Program-made: the position numbers and the translations under genes
Assembly (NCBI GenBank): GCA_021845665.1
Contig: JAJZVO010000003.1
Location: 1-64,000, forward strand
From: Bacteroidota bacterium
GTDB taxonomy: Bacteria; Bacteroidota; Ignavibacteria; Kryptoniales; JAKASW01
Reading direction: 5' to 3'
Length of the DNA stretch: 64,000 nt
Notes under the pieces: generated by a model
The model's database searches: none
Told to the model about the DNA's origin: nothing
Seen by the model: the letters and a program-made list of their open reading frames with translations, nothing else
Shown here: positions 8,690 through 16,924 of the stretch, in pieces
How positions within the stretch are numbered: the stretch's first letter is position 1
How the letters are laid out: each line of letters starts with the position of its first letter

Positions 8690-10438
8690 CTATTTATCGT
8701 GGAATTTTGCACATAGTTGCGTTATGTCGTCACTCTGCGGCGCTTGGCCGACAAACGATGAGACTTCAATCCTTATGGTTTCGAGGATTTCATCCGGATC
8801 GAGTCCTGCATTCAGCCTCAACAGGTCCCCGATCCGCTCCTCTGAAAATTGTTCACCTTTCTCGTTCAGGGCCTCGTTCACGCCATCGGTGAACATATAT
8901 AAAAGGTCTCCAGGTGCAATCTCCTCACCCCCGACCTCGTACCTGATGTTCGGTACAACTCCAAGCATCAAACCACCGCTTTCAAGCCTTACCACCGGGC
9001 CGTTCCGCTTGAGCAGAAACGGATAATTGTGCCCGGCGTTTATGTAAACGAGATGCCTCTCAGCGGAATCATACAGCGCCACGAAAAACGTAATGAACCT
9101 GTCAAAGTCAGTGTTCTCGTAGACTATATTGTTTAAACGTTCCAATATCTGATTGAGTTTCAGCTCCGTCGCCATCAATGCCCTGAAAGCCGACTGAAGA
9201 TTCGCCATCAGAAGGGCGGCGGGGAATCCTTTGCCTGAAACGTCGGCGATCGCGACACAGATTCGCGTCTCAGACATTTTAATCACGTCGAAGTAATCGC
9301 CGCCCACCTGTTTTGTCGGAATATGGAACGTTTCGACGGTACAACCGGTAAACTTGGGATTCTCTCTCGGAAGAAGTTTCTCCTGAATAGTATGAGCCAG
9401 GTTGAGTTCCTCTTCCAAGCGTTGCTTCGCAAGAGATTCTTCGAAAAGTCTGGCGTTGTCTATCGCCATTGCGGCAAGATTGCAGAGCGAGGAGATGAAG
9501 CTCATCTCGGAGTCGGTGTATTTAGCATGCGACAACCTCTCTCCCAAAACCAGAAGCCCGTCCGTCTTCCCCTGAAGCTGGAACGGGATGACAACCTCGG
9601 CGCCGAGGCCAATGAGTCTGACTGCAGATTCATTTTCTCCGGTCAACTCGGATAGTCTCATCGGTGCCTCGTAAGAACACAATGTGTGAAGGTCCGCTTC
9701 TTCGAGCCCCGGCATTCTATTGACGACGATCTTTCCTTTCGAATTGTGCACCAGGCATACAGCGTACTTCCTTGCCCCGGTCTGCCCCATGACGGCGAAC
9801 TCGAGGGTTCTTACCGCCCTTGCCTCATCTGTCAGGAGACTGAATTCCTTGCTTAGTTCAAACAGAGTCTGAAGTTCCTGGACACGCTGCTGAAGCTCAG
9901 AGTTGGATTCCTTGTACTGTTGAAACACAAAGGCATTCTCTATGGAGGCCGCCGCAATGTTGCAGAGAGTTGAGACGAAGTCCACCTCGCTCGGGAGCAA
10001 TTCGTGCCCCACGAGTTTCTTCCCGATGAAGAGATAGCCGAGGAGCCGGTGAGATGTACGGATTGCGAAGAGCCTGCCGGCGCCGGTGGCTGCGAGGTTG
10101 GCGCCGACGCCGTTACGGATTTCAGATATAGATAGGGACCCTTCCATGTCGAGAGTGAACAATTTCGAGATCACTTCTTCCTCCAGTGTGATCCCTTTCC
10201 CTATTTTGAGAAACTCTTCCTTCCCCGAAGGAGCGACGGGGAGACGCACCACCGCCGCAGTCTTCGATACCGCCAGCTTGCCCATCGAGGCCAGCATGAT
10301 ATGGTTGAGGATGAACTTATAATCGAGAGACGAGTTGAGGATTTTTGCGGTTTCGATAAGCGACGTGAGCTCGACGATCCTGTCGCTCCCGCTTCTCCTC
10401 GAAAACCTTTGGGAATTCGATTTAGGACTTTTGCTCAT
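8690..10438 (-). CDS. GAF-domain PP2C/SpoIIE-type serine phosphatase
   Basis: VGGDYFDVIKMSETRICVAIADVSGKGFPAALLMANLQSAFRAL and GDLLYMFTDGVNEALNEKGEQF; GAF-like N-terminal half. Confidence 0.9.
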   Translation of the reverse strand: MSKSPKSNSQRFSRRSGSDRIVELTSLIETAKILNSSLDYKFILNHIMLASMGKLAVSKTAAVVRLPVAPSGKEEFLKIGKGITLEEEVISKLFTLDMEGSLSISEIRNGVGANLAATGAGRLFAIRTSHRLLGYLFIGKKLVGHELLPSEVDFVSTLCNIAAASIENAFVFQQYKESNSELQQRVQELQTLFELSKEFSLLTDEARAVRTLEFAVMGQTGARKYAVCLVHNSKGKIVVNRMPGLEEADLHTLCSYEAPMRLSELTGENESAVRLIGLGAEVVIPFQLQGKTDGLLVLGERLSHAKYTDSEMSFISSLCNLAAMAIDNARLFEESLAKQRLEEELNLAHTIQEKLLPRENPKFTGCTVETFHIPTKQVGGDYFDVIKMSETRICVAIADVSGKGFPAALLMANLQSAFRALMATELKLNQILERLNNIVYENTDFDRFITFFVALYDSAERHLVYINAGHNYPFLLKRNGPVVRLESGGLMLGVVPNIRYEVGGEEIAPGDLLYMFTDGVNEALNEKGEQFSEERIGDLLRLNAGLDPDEILETIRIEVSSFVGQAPQSDDITQLCAKFHDK

Positions 10439-10895
10439 TTTTCAGGTACCGAACAAGCCTCACTTCGTTCGAGGCATCCCTGCCCTTGTATTCGACAGTG
10501 TCCATAAGTTTCTTCATCAGGAAGATGCCTAATCCGCCGGCCTTATGTTTTCTGTATTTGTCCCTGATATTGGGTAGGGGGACCTCCTCCGGCCTGAAAC
10601 TTGCGCCCCAGTCACGGACGACTATCTGAAACGCCGTTCCGGTGGCAAGTATTTTGACTTCGAACTCCGCATCGGGTCTTCCTTTATAAGCATGCTTGAT
10701 CACGTTCGTGCAGGCCTCGTCGACCGCGAGTGTTATCTCCGAGACCTCCTTATCTCCGAAACCGAACCGTAGTGCCAGTTCATTCACGAACTCCCGTACG
10801 TCGGCAAGAGCATCTGTGGTGCTCTTGAAAACTCTCTTGTCTTCTATTTTTTCAGATCTTTTCACGATTCGTTCGTTGCCCTTTAGATCAAACAA
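10422..10895 (-). CDS. Anti-sigma regulatory factor, RsbW-like HATPase
   Basis: EITLAVDEACTNVIKHAYKGRPDAEFEV (N-box) and GGLGIFLMKKLMDTVEY. Confidence 0.88.
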   Translation of the reverse strand: MFDLKGNERIVKRSEKIEDKRVFKSTTDALADVREFVNELALRFGFGDKEVSEITLAVDEACTNVIKHAYKGRPDAEFEVKILATGTAFQIVVRDWGASFRPEEVPLPNIRDKYRKHKAGGLGIFLMKKLMDTVEYKGRDASNEVRLVRYLKNEQKS

Positions 10896-10896
10896 G

Positions 10897-11289
10897 TTAC
10901 CGGCTGTTGAACTTCTTCAATGCTTCATCCTGATCTTTGTAAATCTCGTAGAGATAGGGAAACCCGAGGAGATCGAAGACATTGAAGACCTTCTGTTGCA
11001 TGCTGGCGAGCTTTATATCTCCGTTATTATTTCGCACCTCATCGATGTATGCCATAAAAACGCCGAGCCCCGCGCTCGATATATAGTTCAGGGCATTGAA
11101 GTTAACCACAATGTTGTATTTGCCTTTGGACATGAGTTCAGAAAATGTCTTTTCAAGATCCGGCGCAGTGTGGGCGTCAAGGAAGCCTTGAAGCTCCATG
11201 ACCACCGCATTGCCCGATTCTCGAGTCAGCACCTTAAACTCATTCATCACTTCCTCCACCTTTGCTAGAATTTTCCCGTCCGTCGGCAA
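10897..11289 (-). CDS. Anti-sigma factor antagonist, STAS domain (RsbV-like)
   Basis: VVMELQGFLDAHTAPDLEKTF..IVVNFNALNYISSAGLGVFMAYIDEVRNNNGDIKL, with the conserved Ser region. Confidence 0.9.
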   Translation of the reverse strand: MPTDGKILAKVEEVMNEFKVLTRESGNAVVMELQGFLDAHTAPDLEKTFSELMSKGKYNIVVNFNALNYISSAGLGVFMAYIDEVRNNNGDIKLASMQQKVFNVFDLLGFPYLYEIYKDQDEALKKFNSR

Positions 11290-11328
11290 CCCGGCTGAAA
11301 AAAAGGTCCAATCGAACGCAGCTCAAAA

Positions 11329-13440
11329 TCATCTCCATTTCAATACCAACACGGTCGTATCGTCGACCGCGTCCGTCCCTTGTGAAAACTCAGCCAGGGC
11401 CCGGATAACGCCTCCTTTAATTTCCGTCGCCGATCCTCCGCTCAGCTCCTTCAGAAGTGCGTAGAACCGCTCTTCTCCAAACTCCTCGCCGGCGGGATCA
11501 CGTTGATCCGTAATTCCGTCGGTGTACAGCACCAATGTGTCGCCAGCTTTTAATTCAAATCTTTCCTCGCCAAGATGCCTTCCGAAATCCGCCGAAGGCT
11601 CGAGACCGAGTCCAACTCCGGTCGGTCTGATCATCCTGCAGACTTTCTCCCCCGATTTATCGTCAAGGCTTATTAAAACACCCGGCGTATGTCCGGCCCT
11701 TACCACCGAGATCTCTCCGGTATCGGCGTTCAGCATCGTGTAAATCAATGTAATAAAAAAATTCTTCTGCAACGTGTTCCCGACGGCTTCGTTTGCCGCC
11801 ATCAGGAACTCCGTAGGAGACTTCGCGGAAGCCGACAGCGATTGGAACACTCCCTTCATATATGCCATGTAGAAAGCTGCAGACGTTCCTTTTCCGGAAA
11901 CGTCTCCGACTACGAAGGCATATCGCTTCGGGTCGATCTGTGAGCAGTCAATATAGTCACCGCCGACCTCGAATGCAGGGAACGAGAGGAAATCAGTCTC
12001 GAACTTATCCGAGCTCGGCAGGCTCACCGGGAGAAGCTTCAGCTGCATTTCATGCGCAATCCGCAATTCGTGCTGGAGCCGTTCGTTCTCCAGCGATTTC
12101 GAGAAAAGGAGTGAATTCTGGATCGCGACGGCGGCAGTATCCGCAAAAGCGCTTACCGTGGAAATCTCCTCCTCATCGAACGCGTACGGCATCTCGTGCG
12201 CCGCGTAAAGCATCCCGATGAATTCTTCATGCGCAGTAAGAGGGACTGCCAGGAGAGACTTCGACGGGAAATTCCTCAGCCCGAATTTGCCGAACTCTTC
12301 CGCGTCGTGGATGATCACGCGGCTGTTCGTCCTGACTTCTTTGCGCATCGGGTCGAAGTCAAACGCCGAAAGCTCATACTGGCTCGTCCTGTGCGTGGCC
12401 GAAATCCTGTACTCGTCGGCAGAATCTCCATCCCCATCATACCGGAGCTCGATCCAGACTTTGTTTGCCTGTGTGACGGCACCTACGACGGCGACCGTGT
12501 TATTGAGGACCTCCGTGGTATCCATGACGTTCGTGATGACTTTACTGAGGTTCTGATATGAATCGAGCTCCCTCTTCTTTTTTTCAAATACCCCGCTCGT
12601 CGGTATGTGAAATATCGTGATTATGAAAGCGAAAGAGAAGTAAATAGTCAGGAAGAGGAACACTATTTTCGCGAATTCGCTCATTGGCGGACTGTAGAAA
12701 CCGAGCACCCCTCCCGCGAGATTTGCCGGGCCGATCGACGCGTATGAATAACCGAAAAGGACAATCAGCACAAGTGAATGAACAAGAGACTTATATTTCT
12801 CCTTCCTTGTCAGAAAGACAATCCAGTTCATGCTGACGATGTGCAGTACCGCTATGAAGACGGCGATCACGAACGCGATTTCCCTCACTGCGGAAAGAAA
12901 CGGCGAGCCGACGAAAATGCTGAGTAACGATGCCGCAATTGTGAAACACAGGAAGAGCTCGAATCGCTTCCTCACTTTTCTTTCGGGCTTGATGTAAATG
13001 ATATCGCTTACCGTCATCAAAAGAATAAAAACGAAAGCTGCAATGCCATAAGCGAAAGCCGTGGTTGCAATCAGCTGCATCATGTTGGATGGAACGAATC
13101 CTCCCGACGAATTGCCTTTGCCCTCGAGAAGTATCCCCCAGGTGGATATTATGGCCGCAGAGAAGAATCCGTACCCTACAAGCCTGCGAAGAATCTCAAG
13201 AGGTTTCGAAGACTTCTTTGTCCTGAATATTCTAATCGCGGCATAAAGGAAGAAGAACGAAGCAACGGTGAACAGACTTCTGAAACCGTTCAGAACAGGG
13301 TCTTCAAGACCGATCGATATCCTGATCCAATCAAATGCGAGTAAGAGTGCCGCGATCGATCCTGCCGCGACAAAGAAGAGGCTATTTCGGAAGTTTATTT
13401 GCATGTGCTTTAATCTAATTCTACTATTCGCATTCTGCAA
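11329..13440 (-). CDS. Membrane-anchored GAF plus PP2C/SpoIIE-type serine phosphatase
   Basis: Multiple TM helices, a GAF-like region (AVPLTAHEEFIGMLYAAHE) and PP2C motifs (EVGGDYIDCSQIDPKRYAFVVGDVSGKGTSAAFYMAY; LVLYTDGITDQRD). Confidence 0.9.
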   Translation of the reverse strand: MQNANSRIRLKHMQINFRNSLFFVAAGSIAALLLAFDWIRISIGLEDPVLNGFRSLFTVASFFFLYAAIRIFRTKKSSKPLEILRRLVGYGFFSAAIISTWGILLEGKGNSSGGFVPSNMMQLIATTAFAYGIAAFVFILLMTVSDIIYIKPERKVRKRFELFLCFTIAASLLSIFVGSPFLSAVREIAFVIAVFIAVLHIVSMNWIVFLTRKEKYKSLVHSLVLIVLFGYSYASIGPANLAGGVLGFYSPPMSEFAKIVFLFLTIYFSFAFIITIFHIPTSGVFEKKKRELDSYQNLSKVITNVMDTTEVLNNTVAVVGAVTQANKVWIELRYDGDGDSADEYRISATHRTSQYELSAFDFDPMRKEVRTNSRVIIHDAEEFGKFGLRNFPSKSLLAVPLTAHEEFIGMLYAAHEMPYAFDEEEISTVSAFADTAAVAIQNSLLFSKSLENERLQHELRIAHEMQLKLLPVSLPSSDKFETDFLSFPAFEVGGDYIDCSQIDPKRYAFVVGDVSGKGTSAAFYMAYMKGVFQSLSASAKSPTEFLMAANEAVGNTLQKNFFITLIYTMLNADTGEISVVRAGHTPGVLISLDDKSGEKVCRMIRPTGVGLGLEPSADFGRHLGEERFELKAGDTLVLYTDGITDQRDPAGEEFGEERFYALLKELSGGSATEIKGGVIRALAEFSQGTDAVDDTTVLVLKWR

Positions 13441-13609
13441 TCTTTTGTTACAAAGGCGTCCATAATAGAGTCATACCGCGATCATGCTACGCGTACCACG
13501 ACGAAATTAAGAAGGACCTCGTCGATCAGTTGCCGAGCCTTGGCATCCCCCAAACGTTTATCTTGATCTCGATTCGAATTTCGCCAGATCCCTGATGCCT
13601 CGCACAAAA

Positions 13610-14287
13610 CTAATACTTCATTTCACCCGCATCAATCTTCACATCAAGGTAATTATCCGCCGGAACTATGGGACAACTGAAGTCGTGATTGTAAGCACAG
13701 TAAGGATTGTAGGCGTAGTTGAAGTCAAGTGTATACTCACCGGTATCATTTTCCCGCAGATCGATATACCGTCCCCCGGCGTAGGAAGTGCTTCCGCAAG
13801 TCTTGTCGATGAACGGCAGAAAAAGTTCGTTCTCCCGATCCCCGATCATCTTATAGACATAAAGCGTAAGTTTCTTCCCGTCTATCTCGAAATCAAATTT
13901 CCCGTACTTGATTGCCGGCCGCGTTTCACCCCCCGTTGCCTGGATGCCGACCTGCTCCGGTTTACTCTCCCTGATCAATTTCACCCGGAAGATCAGGTTG
14001 AAATTAGGAGGATAATAATTCAGATGGTAAAATTGGCCTCTCTGTTGATTTGTCAAAGGCGAAGAGGGATTTGATTTGAAAAAGAAGTCCTTATTTTCCC
14101 TGAAAGAATCGAGCCGTATGATGTAGTTGCGCTGCTGGCCAGGGTTTAAGGTGAGCTTCTTGTAGTTCGCGGTGCACGATGCTAGCGCCAGGCAGGCCAG
14201 CGCCAGCAGGGATGCAGCAGGTCTACTTGCTGTTATCGAGGACAAGTTCCAGGGAAATCCTGTGAGTGTCGCCAAGAGCTCCCGCAT
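13610..14287 (-). CDS. Hypothetical lipoprotein
   Basis: Lipobox-like LALASC near the N-terminus. Overlaps the 3' end of the upstream gene; start uncertain. Confidence 0.55.
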   Translation of the reverse strand: MRELLATLTGFPWNLSSITASRPAASLLALACLALASCTANYKKLTLNPGQQRNYIIRLDSFRENKDFFFKSNPSSPLTNQQRGQFYHLNYYPPNFNLIFRVKLIRESKPEQVGIQATGGETRPAIKYGKFDFEIDGKKLTLYVYKMIGDRENELFLPFIDKTCGSTSYAGGRYIDLRENDTGEYTLDFNYAYNPYCAYNHDFSCPIVPADNYLDVKIDAGEMKY

Positions 14288-15281
14288 ACGCGAATCGAGC
14301 GAAGGAGTAGTCTATTTCGAGTTTCGGGAGGTGGATGCCCGCACCCACGGTGAACTGTCTTACTTCATTAAATCCGGCCCTGATTGCAATGACATTCTTG
14401 TAGCTGATCTCCGCTCCCATACGGACGTCCGCGCTGAAGGGCCCGAGGTGGACGGTTGACGACGCGCCGAGGTTATCGGCATTGAATATCAGATCCAGAG
14501 CCGGCATTACCTGGACCGGACCGATGTCCAGGCCGTAACTCACCCCTGTGGCGAGGGTCGGTGGAGCAACTTCTGTAGTGCCGTCGGTCCAGGCTACTAT
14601 CGTGGTCGTGGCGTTTTGAAGGTCCGCCCCGAGATTGAACCGGGTGAAAGGACTATAGAGCGCTCCGATATCGAAGCCGATCCCGGTCCCGTAAGTCGAG
14701 CCGATGTTTCTTCTGATGAACTTGACGTTCGCCCCATAGGAGAAATTGTCCGTCACGCGCCGGGCGAAGCTTCCAATGAAGGCAACGTCGGTAGCGCTGA
14801 AGAAGGTTATCTTTGAATAGTCGAGCCGGCTTAGATTGCTCGGATAGTCGGAGCCGGGTGGAATGGGATTCCCGTTCGCGTCTATGCCTGCCAGTTGCGT
14901 GTTCGGAATACCGCTGACATTCAGGATGATGAGGCTCAGCCCGACGGTTTCATTCTTGGAAAGCGATATCGCTCCGGCGCCGTAGTTGAAACTGACCGCG
15001 TTTGCATAGCGTTGGTCATGCATAAGCATAATTTCCGGGTATTTTATTCTGGCGAGGCCAGCTGGGTTCCAATAACCGGCAGTAACATCGTTTGCGACGG
15101 AAGTATAGGCGCTACCCATCCCGAGCGCCCTTCCCCCGACGCCAATCGAGAGAAAATCGTTCGCGTATTTTGCCAGTGTAAGGCCCTGGGCGTGCGCGCC
15201 CGGTGCGTATCCAAAAGCGATAAGCACTATCGGCAGAGCCGCCAGCAATAGACGATTTCTTCTACTCGAGCGGCTCAGCAC
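14223..15281 (-). CDS. PorV/PorQ-family outer-membrane protein (T9SS associated)
   Basis: FLSIGVGGRALGMGSAYTSVANDVTAGYWNPAGLA and a beta-barrel-like C-terminus. Confidence 0.85.
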   Translation of the reverse strand: MLSRSSRRNRLLLAALPIVLIAFGYAPGAHAQGLTLAKYANDFLSIGVGGRALGMGSAYTSVANDVTAGYWNPAGLARIKYPEIMLMHDQRYANAVSFNYGAGAISLSKNETVGLSLIILNVSGIPNTQLAGIDANGNPIPPGSDYPSNLSRLDYSKITFFSATDVAFIGSFARRVTDNFSYGANVKFIRRNIGSTYGTGIGFDIGALYSPFTRFNLGADLQNATTTIVAWTDGTTEVAPPTLATGVSYGLDIGPVQVMPALDLIFNADNLGASSTVHLGPFSADVRMGAEISYKNVIAIRAGFNEVRQFTVGAGIHLPKLEIDYSFARFAYAGALGDTHRISLELVLDNSK

Positions 15282-16917
15282 CGAATTCGTCTTTCAAATA
15301 TTTCACCAGCGGATCGTTAGCATCGGTATCGACGGCCTGTCCGCCGTCGACAATCGTGAAATCGATAGCTACACGGGCTCCAAGGGTTCTCTGTATTGCC
15401 TCTTGAATATATGTCTTATAAGGTTTAGTCATTCCTATCACTATCTCATTCGGCGCACCGAGCATCAGCCAACCATTCTGTACCCCGATAGGCTTGAGGT
15501 TTATGAGCTGAGACCACACGCCGATCCTCTCTTTTCTGATCGCAAGAAGGAGCTCATCCCAGCGCACGTTTATTTCCTGAAGCGAGGTTTCTGTGACGGA
15601 ATTGGCGGGTCTTTCCTCCTGTACCTTCGGTGCAGGCCGCTGGGCCGGCAGTGAAAGAGGAGAAGTTTTTCTTTCCGCGTAAGCCGGGCGTGTCTCCTTC
15701 AAGGGCGGTGCCGGGGGGGGCTGATACTGCGCCGGTCGCGCCGTCCGTGTCGTCGTCATTTCACTCACGCGGTTAGCTGAGTTTTTTTTTAACTCTTCGA
15801 CTTTCCTCAAAAGATCGCGGAGATCCACCGCCCGCTCCATGTTCACAAGCTGCAGAAGCGTCATCTCAAGCTTGATTCTCGGCTGGGACACATATTTGAT
15901 TTGCTGGACCGCTTCGCTTGTCAGTTTAAGCATCCTGAGAAGATCGAGCTTGCCGAAACCTGCGGCGGTATCGAGATACCTCTTCCTGTAATCCTGCGAC
16001 GCTTCAATTAGGTCCGCCTTGCCGGTTGTCGATGCGACGAGGAGGTTTCTGAAATGTTCGGAGAGTCCCTGAAGAAAGTCCACCGGGTCATACCCGCGGG
16101 TGACTATTCTGGAGACAAGCTCTATCGCACCTTTAGAATCATTCTCCCCGATAAGTCCGGTGGTTTCGAAAAACAGCTCACTGTCGACGAGGCTGAGCGC
16201 ATTCACGACCACTTCATGTTTGATTTCGCTTCCGCAGAAGGCGGCGACCTGGTCGAAAATGCTCAACGCGTCGCGCATCGAGCCGTCCCCTTTCTTGGCA
16301 ATCGTTACGAACGATTCCTCGTCCACCGTTATCTTTTCTTCCCTGGCGATGAATCGCAGCCTGTCTATGATCTGCTCGATCTCAATCCTCTTGAAATCGA
16401 ATCTCTGGCAGCGTGTGAGGATGGTCGGCAGCACTTTGTGCGGTTCCGTGGTCGCGAGGACGAATACGGCATAGGCCGGAGGCTCTTCAAGGGTTTTGAG
16501 GAGCGCGTTGAAAGCTTCCTTCGTAAGCATGTGCACTTCGTCGATGATGTACACCTTGTATTTCAGGCGTGAAGGCGCGTATCGTACCGATTCCCTAAGA
16601 TCCCTTATCTCATCAATACCCCGGTTTGAGGCACCGTCTATCTCTATGACGTCGAGGCTTCTCCCTTCGGTAACCTCTTTGCAGATGTCGCATTCGTTAC
16701 ACGGCTCGCCGTCCTTGACCTTTGGACAGTTTATCGCCTTCGCGAAAATGCGGGCGGTCGTAGTCTTTCCTACTCCGCTTGGTCCGCTGAAGAGATAAGC
16801 GTGAGCGATCCGATTCCTGATAATCGCGTTTTTCATCGTGACGGTGACGTGCTCCTGGGCGGTCACTTCGTCGAATCGCATTGGGCGCCACTTACGGGCC
16901 GTCACCAGATAGGACAT
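15262..16917 (-). CDS. dnaX: DNA polymerase III subunit gamma/tau
   Basis: MSYLVTARKWRPMRFDEVTAQEHVTVTMKNAIIRNRIAHAYLFSGPSGVGKTTTARIFAKAINC; zinc-binding CPKVKDGEPCNECDIC; DEVHML. Confidence 0.97.
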   Translation of the reverse strand: MSYLVTARKWRPMRFDEVTAQEHVTVTMKNAIIRNRIAHAYLFSGPSGVGKTTTARIFAKAINCPKVKDGEPCNECDICKEVTEGRSLDVIEIDGASNRGIDEIRDLRESVRYAPSRLKYKVYIIDEVHMLTKEAFNALLKTLEEPPAYAVFVLATTEPHKVLPTILTRCQRFDFKRIEIEQIIDRLRFIAREEKITVDEESFVTIAKKGDGSMRDALSIFDQVAAFCGSEIKHEVVVNALSLVDSELFFETTGLIGENDSKGAIELVSRIVTRGYDPVDFLQGLSEHFRNLLVASTTGKADLIEASQDYRKRYLDTAAGFGKLDLLRMLKLTSEAVQQIKYVSQPRIKLEMTLLQLVNMERAVDLRDLLRKVEELKKNSANRVSEMTTTRTARPAQYQPPPAPPLKETRPAYAERKTSPLSLPAQRPAPKVQEERPANSVTETSLQEINVRWDELLLAIRKERIGVWSQLINLKPIGVQNGWLMLGAPNEIVIGMTKPYKTYIQEAIQRTLGARVAIDFTIVDGGQAVDTDANDPLVKYLKDEFGAEPLE

Positions 16918-16924
16918 ACTAAAC

